A stretch of DNA of 64,000 nt from Nitrospirota bacterium (GTDB lineage Bacteria > Nitrospirota > Nitrospiria > Nitrospirales > Nitrospiraceae). Positions 16,930-25,259 of this stretch are shown here, one piece after another; position 1 is the stretch's first letter, and the number at the start of each line of letters is the position of its first letter. The notes under the pieces were generated by a model. It saw only the letters and a program-made list of their open reading frames with translations. It was not told where the DNA came from and made no database searches. Where the stretch lies: assembly GCA_004296885.1 (NCBI GenBank), contig SCVN01000020.1, positions 23,908 through 87,907 on the forward strand. Direction: 5' to 3'. Both the position numbers and the translations under genes were made by a program.

Positions 16930-17928
16930 ATGGAGATTCGATTTCAGCCCGCCCTTCTTCAGGAAGTCATTGACTCCTTCGTGGAGAAAACGGAGCGAGA
17001 GGGCGATCCGACCTACTACAAGGAGTTTCACGAACTGGCCGATCCCATCTATGAGAAATTCTCGTTGGATGACCGGGAGGCGGAGTTCAAAAAACTATAC
17101 CAGTATCTGTTCGGCACCTGGGGATTTTCGGACATCGTCCGGGATGCGTTCGACGAGTTCCCCCAGCTCAAGGAGCGCATCGGGATCGTCCTGATCAAGG
17201 GGGTTCTGAAAGAGGACCAGGAGGGCGTCGACATCCTGAGAAAATGGGGCTCCGTCGAACAAGACCTGGCCAAGCAGTTCGAGGATAAGGGGCTCAAAGG
17301 AGTGGGGATCAAGTTGATCCCGCGTCGATTCTATGATCCGGCGCTGACCCGTTACTGCCGCCATGAACTCATGCACATCGCCGACATTCTGGATGAAACC
17401 TTCGGCTACGACCCGGACACCAAAGTCGGGCAGAACCCGGGTGAAGAAACCCTGATCCTGCATCGCTACCGGGTGCTCTGGTGCCTGCACATCGATTCCC
17501 GACTGTTGCGCGAGGGGAAGGAGTCGATGCTGACCCGGGAGGACCGCTTCAAGGAATTCCGCTCCTGGTATCGCAAGATTCCTCCGGCGCAGTTGAAATC
17601 GGTATTCGAAGGACTGTGGCAGGCGGACCAGCTGACCCACGCGGAGCTCGTCGAGATGGCCACCGACACCCTGCGCGTCATGGACCGGGCACTGGATGTG
17701 GAGGGCGGGGAGCTTCCAGAGGTTCAGAATAAAGTCATGCTGATGCCGGGTTTCCCATGCCCGCTCTGTCGCTTTCCGACTTATTCATGGGTTGAGGATC
17801 TCGAGAATAAATTGGAAAAGCACGTATTGGATTTCATCCGGGACAATCATCCCGGGTGGGATACAGAGTTCGGAGCCTGCGATCGTTGCGTCGAAGTGTA
17901 TAAACTTCGTGCCGACGGCGTGATGTGA
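16930..17928 (+). CDS. Unrecognised protein with HExxH motif and C-terminal CxxC pairs
   Basis: 332 residues, no signal peptide or membrane helix, mostly charged helical sequence. RHELMH at 144-149 is a zinc-metallopeptidase-type HExxH in a helix (ELMHIADILDETFGY). Near the C terminus two CxxC pairs, C277/C280 (CPLC) and C317/C320 (CDRC), could form a zinc or Fe-S site. I do not recognise the family. The gene overlaps the polyferredoxin gene by 1 base and lies upstream of a TorD chaperone and NxrC-like subunit. A role in molybdoenzyme maturation or metal delivery is therefore a reasonable guess, but the HExxH may equally be structural. Confidence 0.75.
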   Translation: MEIRFQPALLQEVIDSFVEKTEREGDPTYYKEFHELADPIYEKFSLDDREAEFKKLYQYLFGTWGFSDIVRDAFDEFPQLKERIGIVLIKGVLKEDQEGVDILRKWGSVEQDLAKQFEDKGLKGVGIKLIPRRFYDPALTRYCRHELMHIADILDETFGYDPDTKVGQNPGEETLILHRYRVLWCLHIDSRLLREGKESMLTREDRFKEFRSWYRKIPPAQLKSVFEGLWQADQLTHAELVEMATDTLRVMDRALDVEGGELPEVQNKVMLMPGFPCPLCRFPTYSWVEDLENKLEKHVLDFIRDNHPGWDTEFGACDRCVEVYKLRADGVM

Positions 17929-18554
17929 TGGGAGAAAAGCCCGTGGTTGCGGATCCGCAGTATGGCCGTCGTCATTTCCTCAAGGATTCCGTTCTGTCCG
18001 TCGCCAAGACGGCGCAGGAATTTGTCAAACATCGGGATGCGTCGCCGGAGCAAGCCAAGCCGGAGCCGGCTGCCAGAACCGACTGGCTTAGGCCGCCGGG
18101 TGCGGTCGCCGAGGCGCTTTTTCTTGAGCGATGCACCCGCTGCGGAGATTGTCTTAAAGTCTGTCCCTACGGCAGCATCAAGCCGGAACCCAAGTCCGGC
18201 ACACCTGTGATCTTTCCGGATGAGACGCCGTGTCATCTCTGCGAGGACTTTCCTTGCATCAGCGCATGCGGAACCGAGGCTCTGCTCTCCGTGGCCGGCC
18301 GTGAAGAGGTCGCCATGGGGGTTGCCGTTGTGTCACATCGAATCTGTACTGCAGGCCAGGGCTGTCACGCCTGCGTTTCCCGTTGTCCCACTGAAGCGCT
18401 GGCCATGGATTTTGATTCGTTCCGTTTGGTGGTTATGAAGGAACGATGTGTGGGGTGTGGTCTCTGCGAGCAGACGTGCAAAACCGTGAATGACAAGGTC
18501 GCCATCACGATCACACCGACACGGGTGTTGGCATCCGGTGGAGGCGCCAGATGA
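17928..18554 (+). CDS. Polyferredoxin (NapF/NapG/MauM-like 4Fe-4S protein)
   Basis: 208 residues with four cysteine clusters in order: CTRCGDCLKVCP, CHLCEDFPCISAC, CTAGQGCHACVSRCP and CVGCGLCEQTCK. This matches four [4Fe-4S] sites in NapF/NapG/MauM-like electron-transfer proteins. The N terminus has GRRHFLK, like a twin-arginine signal, but the next residues (DSVLSVAKTAQEFVKH) are too polar for an export signal, so it probably stays in the cytoplasm like NapF. Its start touches the upstream stop (TGATG), indicating coupled translation. It may deliver electrons or Fe-S clusters during assembly of the molybdoenzyme; this is inferred. Confidence 0.85.
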   Translation: MGEKPVVADPQYGRRHFLKDSVLSVAKTAQEFVKHRDASPEQAKPEPAARTDWLRPPGAVAEALFLERCTRCGDCLKVCPYGSIKPEPKSGTPVIFPDETPCHLCEDFPCISACGTEALLSVAGREEVAMGVAVVSHRICTAGQGCHACVSRCPTEALAMDFDSFRLVVMKERCVGCGLCEQTCKTVNDKVAITITPTRVLASGGGAR

Positions 18555-18644
18555 GCGGAGTCCGGCGAACGAGCCAGGTTCAATTGAAAAATCATAGGGT
18601 TCCATTTGTGCAACATGAGGGAAATATGAGGGTTGAGTTCGGGC

Positions 18645-18673
18645 TTGACTTCCCCCTGTGCATTGCCTATCAT
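18645..18673 (+). promoter_or_regulatory. Strong candidate sigma70 promoter for torD-nxrC
   Basis: TTGACT (18645-18650), a 17-bp spacer and TATCAT (18668-18673); each box matches consensus at five of six positions. It stands 51 bases before the chaperone ATG, giving that gene and the NxrC-like gene their own transcription start. Confidence 0.7.
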
Positions 18674-18723
18674 ACGCGGGCTTACGCCTGAATGGTGGTA
18701 AGGACCCGTCGGAGAATGTGTTG

Positions 18724-19689
18724 ATGAATACGAAGGAAAGCCAGCGGGGAGTAGCGGATTCTCTCGCAATGCCTGCTGGCTCCGTAGCCATCAAGGACTC
18801 ACCTGCCGTTGAACGAGCGCTAGGGCGCAGCAAGCTCTACCTCCTGCTTTCCTGGAGCATGCTCTATCCGGAAGACGATGAGTTCCTGGATTATCTGCAA
18901 TCCGGGGAATTCGTGGAAGATGCGCGAACGGCGCTGGAAAGTCTCCGCCAGGGCTTGGAGGGAATGGGCGGAGAGCGGGCGCGGACGAAACTCGCAGCCG
19001 TCGCCAAGTCTCTGGACCAAGTCGAAGCCCTCGTGGCATCCGAATGCGTCAACTGGCAATTGAGTGACCTGCAAGCCGAGCACCGGCGGGTGTTCAGTAA
19101 CGTGATCACCCTGGATTGTCCGCCCTACGAAACCCTCTTCGGCAACGATCACGTATTTGGCCAGGCCCATGTGATGGGCGATATCGCCGGCTACTATCGA
19201 GCGTTCGGAGTCGAGCTCTCCAAGGATATCCATGAGCGCATGGACCATTTGAGCGTTGAGCTCGAGTTCATGCACTTTCTCGCCTACAAGGAATCCTATG
19301 CCCGTTGTCACGATGGTGTCGATAAGACACAGATCGTGGTGGACGCGCAAAAAAAGTTTGTCAAGGACCACATCGGTCGGTGGGTTCCCCTGTTTTGCCG
19401 TATGTTGGTTAAAAAGGCGGACTCAGGGTTTTTCCGACATATGGCCGACTTCGGCTCCGACTGGATGGACTTTGAAGCGGCCTACCTTGGGGTTACCCCG
19501 CAGCCCTATTCCGAGGCCGATTATCGACCGGCCACATTTAATGCTCCTGAAGGCCAGACCTATGAGTGTGGCGCGCAAGATCAGGGGAACGAACTGAACA
19601 TCCTGCTCAATGAAGTGGGTGCGTCGTCCTTCTTGGATAAAGACAAGAATAAGGATAAAGATGAGGCTGGGCCTGTTGGCACGGCGTAA
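18724..19689 (+). CDS. TorD/DmsD-type molybdoenzyme chaperone
   Basis: 321-residue cytoplasmic helical protein of the TorD family, which binds the signal peptide and apo-form of molybdoenzymes until the cofactor is inserted. Family features are the segment DCPPYETLFG (near residue 138), the preceding EHRRVF, and the helix region HERMDHLSVELEFMHFLAYKE. The ATG at 18724 has GGAG 9 nt upstream. It is longer than TorD/NarJ proteins usually are, with an N-terminal tail and a Lys/Asp-rich C terminus (LDKDKNKDKDEAGP). It lies 89 bases before an NxrC-like gene, so the client is probably a nitrite-oxidoreductase-type enzyme encoded elsewhere. Confidence 0.87.
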   Translation: MNTKESQRGVADSLAMPAGSVAIKDSPAVERALGRSKLYLLLSWSMLYPEDDEFLDYLQSGEFVEDARTALESLRQGLEGMGGERARTKLAAVAKSLDQVEALVASECVNWQLSDLQAEHRRVFSNVITLDCPPYETLFGNDHVFGQAHVMGDIAGYYRAFGVELSKDIHERMDHLSVELEFMHFLAYKESYARCHDGVDKTQIVVDAQKKFVKDHIGRWVPLFCRMLVKKADSGFFRHMADFGSDWMDFEAAYLGVTPQPYSEADYRPATFNAPEGQTYECGAQDQGNELNILLNEVGASSFLDKDKNKDKDEAGPVGTA

Positions 19690-19778
19690 TGGGCTGTTTC
19701 ATTCGTCATCAGGAGCGGAAGAGTTGGTCGTTTTTGCGAGCAGTCTTTAATCATTAATCGAGAGGAGGGTATATTCAT

Positions 19779-20732
19779 ATGAGAGTGGTGCAGACACGCA
19801 ACAAGAAAGTGGTGTTTGGCATTCTTCTCTCGGCGCTGGTCGTGGGCGTCATGTTGACGCTGGGTCAGGTGCCGCTGGCGGTGAGCCAGCCGGTTACGAT
19901 CCCGGTGAAGGCCATCAAGGGCCCGATCCCCATGGACGGAGCCAATCCCATCTGGGAGGGAGTGCCGGGCGTAGTCATCCCGCTGAGCGGGCAGACGATC
20001 ACGACGCCGATGCATCCGAACATTTCCGTGAAGTCCGTCTTCGTCAAGGCGGTCTCGAACGGAAAGGAGTTGGGCTTCCGCCTGGATTGGGCGGACCAGA
20101 CCATGAACAATACGACGATCGGGCCGCAGGACTTCCGCGATCAGGCCGCGATCCAGTTCCCGGTGAATACCTCCGGGGCGCCGCCGTTCCAGTGCATGGG
20201 GCAGTCCGGCGGGACCGTCAACATTTGGCGGTGGAATGCGGAGTGGCAGAAGGACCTGGGCAAGGACAGCGCCGGGCTGTGGGACGTGGACGACCAGTAC
20301 CCGGGCATCTTCTGGGATTACTATTTTGAAGAGCCGGCGGGCGGCGTGACCTATCCGGATCGGATCGGCCGCAGCCTTGGGCCCTTCAATCCGGGCATCT
20401 GGTCCGGCAACATTATGTCCGATCCGACGCTGCGCGTGAGCTCCGTGGAAGACCTCAATGCCAACGGGTTCAGCACCTTGACCACTCAATCCCACCAGGA
20501 TGTGATTGGCAACGGCGTGTGGGAGCCGTCCGGTTCCGTCAAGGGCGGCTGCTGCACGGGCCCGACGTGGCGGATCGTGGTGAAGCGCGCGTTGACCACC
20601 AGCGATGCGAACGACGTCCAGTTCAAGGCCGGTGCCTCGGTCCCCGTGGCTTTTGCGGTCTGGGACGGCACCAACGTCGAGCGGAACGGCATGAAGGGCA
20701 TCTCAACCTGGTTTACGCTGAAGTTGCCCTGA
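19779..20732 (+). CDS. NxrC-like heme-b gamma subunit of a periplasmic molybdoenzyme
   Basis: 317 residues with a signal peptide (about 8-35). The mature part has the ethylbenzene-dehydrogenase/NxrC gamma-subunit fold, which holds one heme b and passes electrons from the Fe-S beta subunit. M140 in PFQCMG is the likely axial Met; K269 in WRIVVKRAL is a candidate second ligand by comparison with EbdC. The family's closing block is PVAFAVWDGTNVERNG ... WFTLKLP. The ribosome site GAGGAGGG is strong, suggesting high expression. A TorD-type chaperone precedes it and a terminator follows. Assignment to nitrite oxidoreductase rather than another DMSO-reductase enzyme is by context only. Confidence 0.83.
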   Translation: MRVVQTRNKKVVFGILLSALVVGVMLTLGQVPLAVSQPVTIPVKAIKGPIPMDGANPIWEGVPGVVIPLSGQTITTPMHPNISVKSVFVKAVSNGKELGFRLDWADQTMNNTTIGPQDFRDQAAIQFPVNTSGAPPFQCMGQSGGTVNIWRWNAEWQKDLGKDSAGLWDVDDQYPGIFWDYYFEEPAGGVTYPDRIGRSLGPFNPGIWSGNIMSDPTLRVSSVEDLNANGFSTLTTQSHQDVIGNGVWEPSGSVKGGCCTGPTWRIVVKRALTTSDANDVQFKAGASVPVAFAVWDGTNVERNGMKGISTWFTLKLP

Positions 20733-20806
20733 GGTTCTCCCAGTTCCCCGCGAGGGGATAGAATCATGGCCTGAGGCGGCTGCCCACCGAAGGCTGTGAC
20801 AGAAAT

Positions 20807-20850
20807 AGCCCCGAGTCGCCTGTGAAGGTGATTCGGGGCTTTTCTTTTCC
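20807..20850 (+). terminator. Rho-independent terminator after the NxrC-like gene
   Basis: A 14-bp RNA stem, AGCCCCGAGTCGCC (20807-20820) with GGTGATTCGGGGCT (20827-20840), includes two G-U pairs, has a 6-nt loop and is followed by TTTCTTTT. Confidence 0.88.
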
Positions 20851-20899
20851 CTCGATGCAAGGGGCGGCATGACTTCGAACTGGCTGGCCTTGTGTGCAG

Positions 20900-20929
20900 T
20901 TGCATTTGAGAAAGCCGCAGGTGTATAAG
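20900..20929 (+). promoter_or_regulatory. Candidate promoter for the radical SAM gene
   Basis: TTGCAT (20900-20905), an 18-bp spacer and TATAAG (20924-20929), 50 bases before the GTG start and just after the previous terminator. Confidence 0.5.
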
Positions 20930-20978
20930 AAATAGCCTGCAGTAGATCGTCTGAAAAGCCTGCAACCGAAGGGTTTCC

Positions 20979-22760
20979 GTGAAGATATCCCTGTTATTTC
21001 CACCAACCTGGCATCCGTCGCAGCCCTATTTGAGCCTTCCTTCTTTGACGGGGTTCTTGACCAAGGCCGGAGTCAAAAACGTCCGGCAGCGAGACCTCGG
21101 AATCGAGGTACTGGACGCCGTTCTGACGCAGGAGTATGGGGCGGAAATCTACCAGCGGCTCGTTGACAAGGTGAAGAGGCTGGAGCAAGAGCGGACGGGG
21201 GAGGCAGGGCCTGGGAGTGCGGAACACTACACGCGCCTGGTCGAGTCCTTGGACCGTTTTCCATACCTGATCGACGCGATCGAGCCGGCCAAGGAGTCAC
21301 TGCGGGGAGAAGAGTTTTATGACATCGAGCGATACCGCGAGTGTCTTTTCCTGATCGACAAGTGGTTGGAGCTCGTGTCCACGCTCTATTTTCCGACCCG
21401 GCTGACGGTAGTCGACAATCAGTTCAGCACATACTCCATCTACTCGTCCAAGGACCTGCTCAAGGCCATCCGTGACGAAGAGCAAAACCCCTATCTGAGT
21501 CTGTTCCGCGACCGTTTCCTCCAGTCAATCCTGGTGGATCAGCCTGACCTGGTGGGGGTTTCGATCACGGCCACGAGCCAGATCATTCCAGGCCTGACCC
21601 TCTGCCGCCTTATCAAGGAAGCCAACCCGAACCTGCATCTGACGATCGGCGGCAGTATCTTCACCAGGCTGGTCGATAATCTGCGCCGGTGTCCGTGGTT
21701 GTTCGATCTGACCGACGACTTCATTGTCTTTGAAGGCGAAACGGCTCTGTTGGAGTTGGTCAATCAGCTTGATGGGAAGCGGGATTTTAGCAAGGTTCCG
21801 AACCTGATCCATCGCCAGAACGGCAAGATTACGGTCAACCAGCCGTTCTACTCTGAGAATATCAACGAGCTGCCGGCTCCGAACTACGATGGCTTTCCGC
21901 TAGGGCGGTACCTGTCTCCCAGCACGGTCCTGCCGGTGCAGTTCTCCCGAGGCTGTTACTATAAAGACTGCGCGTTTTGTGCGCTCACACTCGACCACCA
22001 AAACTTCCGCCAGCGGGACCCAGGCAAGACCGTCGACGACTTGCAGTGGCTCTCGGCTCGCTACAACACGCAGTATTTTTTCTTCACCGACGAATGTTTT
22101 GCCCTGTCGCCGACCAAACGCCTCTGTCAGCAGATGATCGACCGCCGCGTGAATTTCTCATGGACCTGCGAGATGCGATTCGAAAAAAATCTGTCGCGCG
22201 AGCTGTTGACGCAGATGCGCGATGCGGGTTGCCTCAAGATTGTCTTCGGACTCGAATCCTTCAATCAACGGGTAATGGATTTTATGAAAAAGGGGATTGC
22301 CCAGGCGAGCGTCCGGCGCATTACGGAGGACTGTCTCGATCTGGGGATCGCCATCCATTGCTATATCATCGCGGGCTTTCCGACCGAAACCGAGGCGGAG
22401 GCGATGGAAACGGCCAACTTTGTCGTTCACAACGAACGTCTTAACCAATCGTATGGGTTTTCCTGCCAGCCGTGCCTGTTTGATCTTGAAAAAGAAGCGC
22501 CTATCATGAGCGACCCAGGCAGTTACGGGATTCAGCGCATCATGCGGCCGGCCTCGGAGGACCTCAGCCTTGGGTTTTTCTATGAAGTCAAGGAAGGCAT
22601 GACGCCGGAACAGGCCGAACGGGTCTACCAGGAGATTTACGGGAAGATCAGCGAGGTTGTCTGCGAGTTGCCGTTTAATTATTCGATGGCGGACGGTCTC
22701 CTCTACATTGCCCGGGAAAAGGCCAAAGTTCAGCGCGTTCCCTTGCCTGCCGGTTCCTAA
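20979..22760 (+). CDS. B12-binding-type radical SAM protein
   Basis: 593 residues. An N-terminal cobalamin-binding-like domain (about 1-270, with LHLTIGGSIFTRLVDNL) is followed by a radical SAM core. The cluster motif is C-x4-C-x2-C (RGCYYKDCAFCA, about residue 327), as in many B12-dependent radical SAM enzymes. The later segment IVFGLESFNQRVMDFMKKG is typical of the TIM-barrel core. The start is GTG at 20979 with no strong ribosome site. It stands alone between a terminator and a new promoter. The substrate is unknown; methylation or C-C bond chemistry would fit the family. Confidence 0.85.
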   Translation: MKISLLFPPTWHPSQPYLSLPSLTGFLTKAGVKNVRQRDLGIEVLDAVLTQEYGAEIYQRLVDKVKRLEQERTGEAGPGSAEHYTRLVESLDRFPYLIDAIEPAKESLRGEEFYDIERYRECLFLIDKWLELVSTLYFPTRLTVVDNQFSTYSIYSSKDLLKAIRDEEQNPYLSLFRDRFLQSILVDQPDLVGVSITATSQIIPGLTLCRLIKEANPNLHLTIGGSIFTRLVDNLRRCPWLFDLTDDFIVFEGETALLELVNQLDGKRDFSKVPNLIHRQNGKITVNQPFYSENINELPAPNYDGFPLGRYLSPSTVLPVQFSRGCYYKDCAFCALTLDHQNFRQRDPGKTVDDLQWLSARYNTQYFFFTDECFALSPTKRLCQQMIDRRVNFSWTCEMRFEKNLSRELLTQMRDAGCLKIVFGLESFNQRVMDFMKKGIAQASVRRITEDCLDLGIAIHCYIIAGFPTETEAEAMETANFVVHNERLNQSYGFSCQPCLFDLEKEAPIMSDPGSYGIQRIMRPASEDLSLGFFYEVKEGMTPEQAERVYQEIYGKISEVVCELPFNYSMADGLLYIAREKAKVQRVPLPAGS

Positions 22761-22803
22761 GGTTCCCTAGCCCTCGTTGTTGCTCGCTGCGGCCGCCTTC
22801 AGG

Positions 22804-22833
22804 TTGACGCTCTTGGACGCTTCTGGCTATAAT
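22804..22833 (+). promoter_or_regulatory. Strong candidate promoter for the envelope redox operon
   Basis: TTGACG (22804-22809), an 18-bp spacer and a perfect TATAAT (22828-22833), 46 bases before the first start codon. No terminator-like hairpin was seen between here and 30590, so it may drive all eight downstream genes. Confidence 0.68.
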
Positions 22834-22879
22834 CCATCGGTATCCTTAGCGTTTACGGTCAACAAAGGATCTAGAGGAT

Positions 22880-23998
22880 ATGGCAGGGACAGCGGTTTCA
22901 GAGAAAGGGGGGGGGCGGCTTGAGGAACATGGGCTCCTCTTCGAATATACCGCCAAGTTTCTGCTGCTAGCCGGGTTTCTCGAGCTGCTCTTGTACCGCC
23001 TGGTTTCGCGCCTGGGTATGCATCTGAGCAAACTGGCGCAGAAATATGAGTCGGTGCGGATCACCCTCAAGACCCTGTCGTCTATCGGATTTACTCTATT
23101 GAACCTCGTATCGATGCTGGTGTTTCTGGCCTTGTTCCTCCTGCTCCTCAACAAGAATCGCGGGGTAGGGAGCGGACGGTATGATGCGCTCTTGATTCCC
23201 TCCGTCTCCTTGCTGGTGCTGTTGACCGTCGCGTTCCTGTTCTTTCCCCCCACGATGCTCGGCTCGGTCCTCTACAATGCGGTCTTTGTCGCGGTGCTGG
23301 CCGTGCTCGTGGCCGAGCACCTGGCGGCCAACCACTCGTGGCCCCAGCGTGCCACGGTCCTGTGCTTTGTGCTGGGCATCGGCGGATGGCTCTATTATCA
23401 GACGCTCTCCACAACCTATGGCTTGCTCAAGCTGGCTGCGGCCCCGCCGTTCGTGCACGAGATCAATCGGATCGGGGAGGCGCTCATGGTTCTGGCCAGC
23501 ATTTTGGTGTTCTGGGCCTATGGCGCGACGCCCCTGTGGACCAGCAACAGGAGGCAACGTCGCCGGGCCGCAATCTTTGCGCTGGTCGGCGGCAGTGTGT
23601 TCCTTGGGCTACTGGGTCTTGACTATATACTGGGGCTCTATGACCCGACCGTGGCGGAAAGTGTTCGCAAGGCTGGCGAGGGGATCGGGTGGATCTTTCA
23701 AATGGGCATGGGCTACACCTTTTACCTGCCCTTCGCCTTCTATGTGGCGGGCCTGTTGTGTTGGGGCTATACGGTCATCAAGTTGCTGACCATCGGACGT
23801 CTGGCTGGATACGGGTTGGGACTGATGTTTATCGCCGGCTACGCCTTGCAACTCTCGCATTTGACCCTTATGGTGGTGCTCGGGCTGATGCTGCTGAATT
23901 TGGACAAGCGTCGAGGCATGGCGCCGGCCGGCGAGACGGGGCTTGCAGAAGGGTTGCTCCCGCAAGCGACAGGGACATTGCTCAGTGAACGAACCTAA
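22880..23998 (+). CDS. Polytopic membrane protein of unknown function
   Basis: 372 residues with about nine or ten hydrophobic helices, for example LLLAGFLELLLYRLV, LLNLVSMLVFLALFLLLL, IPSVSLLVLLTVAFLFF and LMVVLGLMLLNL. Soluble loops are short. The start ATG follows AGAGGAT. No family signature was recognised; isolated His and Tyr residues in the helices do not form an obvious heme-ligand pattern. It heads a run that includes TatA, an NxrC-like protein and two pentaheme cytochromes, so a role as membrane partner of a redox module is possible but unproven. Confidence 0.8.
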   Translation: MAGTAVSEKGGGRLEEHGLLFEYTAKFLLLAGFLELLLYRLVSRLGMHLSKLAQKYESVRITLKTLSSIGFTLLNLVSMLVFLALFLLLLNKNRGVGSGRYDALLIPSVSLLVLLTVAFLFFPPTMLGSVLYNAVFVAVLAVLVAEHLAANHSWPQRATVLCFVLGIGGWLYYQTLSTTYGLLKLAAAPPFVHEINRIGEALMVLASILVFWAYGATPLWTSNRRQRRRAAIFALVGGSVFLGLLGLDYILGLYDPTVAESVRKAGEGIGWIFQMGMGYTFYLPFAFYVAGLLCWGYTVIKLLTIGRLAGYGLGLMFIAGYALQLSHLTLMVVLGLMLLNLDKRRGMAPAGETGLAEGLLPQATGTLLSERT

Positions 23999-24021
23999 AC
24001 GAAACAGATAGGATTGGCACC

Positions 24022-24834
24022 ATGAGTGAACAGGATCCCACGAAGGCGACGGAAACCGGCGGTGCGGCAGTTGAACAACCGGAACCGCAATTGACCCCCG
24101 ATGAGGAGATTGCCGAGCTTGAGAAACTGCTTGGCGAGGAGCCGGATGATTTCCAGGCCCGCTGTCGTCTCGGGGAGCTGTACTTCAGCAAGGGTCGGAT
24201 GGACGACGCTCTCACCGAGGTCAAGAAGTCCATTGAAATGGCCGAAGTGCTCAGGGAGGAAATGAACCGCTCGCTGGCCATGTACTACTCGAATCTCGGC
24301 ACGATCTATGCGACCAAGAACATGGTCGACGAAGCGGAGGCGCAATTCAAGAAGGCGCTGGCGGTCCATGCCTACGATGTCCTCGCGCTGTTCAATCTCG
24401 GTCGTGTGTATTGCGAGAAGCGGCAGTTTATGGAGGCGAAGTCTTATTATGAACGGCTGGTCGAGGTCACGCCCGACGATCCCATCGCCTGGTACAATCT
24501 CGGCAGCGTCTATGTGGAGCTGGATAATCCGGCGGTGTCGGATTACAACACCATTGATATGGCGATGCAGTGCTACCTGCGGACCCTCGAACTCGACCCG
24601 CAGCACTTGGACGCCAGCTTCAAGCTCATGGACATCGCCCTGAACCACAAGAAGACCGACTTGGCCATCAAGGTGATGGAAGATGCCGTGGAACACAACC
24701 CCGACGAACCGCTCGTCTACTATAACCTGATCAGCGCCTATGAAAAGTGCAAGATGTTCGAACAGGCGGAGCAAGCCAGGCAAAAGCTCAAGGATCGCTT
24801 TGCCAAGCGGACGAAAGAAACGGGGAAGGGCTAA
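24022..24834 (+). CDS. TPR-repeat protein
   Basis: 270 residues with at least five tetratricopeptide repeats (such as [40 protein letters not shown] and [14 protein letters not shown]). TPR arrays form protein-protein interaction scaffolds. No signal peptide is present, so it should be cytoplasmic. It starts 23 bases after the membrane protein and 32 bases before tatA. A function in assembling the redox module is only an inference. Confidence 0.85.
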   Translation: MSEQDPTKATETGGAAVEQPEPQLTPDEEIAELEKLLGEEPDDFQARCRLGELYFSKGRMDDALTEVKKSIEMAEVLREEMNRSLAMYYSNLGTIYATKNMVDEAEAQFKKALAVHAYDVLALFNLGRVYCEKRQFMEAKSYYERLVEVTPDDPIAWYNLGSVYVELDNPAVSDYNTIDMAMQCYLRTLELDPQHLDASFKLMDIALNHKKTDLAIKVMEDAVEHNPDEPLVYYNLISAYEKCKMFEQAEQARQKLKDRFAKRTKETGKG

Positions 24835-24866
24835 CAGGCGTTCATTCTGAAGGAGAAAGGGTCACC

Positions 24867-25169
24867 ATGTTTGGGAGCCTTGGGTTCACCGAGTTAATTT
24901 TGATTCTGGTCATTGTGCTGATTATTTTCGGCGCGGGCAAGTTGCCGCAGCTCGGAGAGGGGCTGGGTAAGGCGATCAAGGGGTTCAAGAAATCCGTCCA
25001 CGAAGCGGACGCCATCGAAGCGGAAGCCCAGGCGCAAGCGCAGATGACCGAGCAGGCGCAAGGCCAGGCTCCGCAGATTCCGGCGCCTGGCGCGGGGGCT
25101 GTTTCCCCGTCCCCGGCTGCTGCGCCGGAGCAGCCTGCCGCGTCTACGCCGCCGTCTTCAAAGGCCTAG
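24867..25169 (+). CDS. tatA: Twin-arginine translocase subunit TatA/TatB
   Basis: 100 residues: a short N-terminal helix ([19 protein letters not shown]), the family's [20 protein letters not shown] hinge and amphipathic helix, then an Ala/Gln/Pro-rich tail. It is more TatA-like than TatB-like. AAGGAG precedes the ATG by 12 nt. The longer frame from 24747 overlaps the TPR gene and is not supported. No tatC lies nearby. Its placement among redox genes suggests export of a cofactor-loaded protein. Confidence 0.93.
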   Translation: MFGSLGFTELILILVIVLIIFGAGKLPQLGEGLGKAIKGFKKSVHEADAIEAEAQAQAQMTEQAQGQAPQIPAPGAGAVSPSPAAAPEQPAASTPPSSKA

Positions 25170-25259
25170 CCGGTTCCGCATGACTCGTGCCGTGTTCAGG
25201 TCGTCTGCGCGGTGCGGTCTTGGTCTGAGTTGCGGTGTTGGCGGAAGGAGTACGTGATT

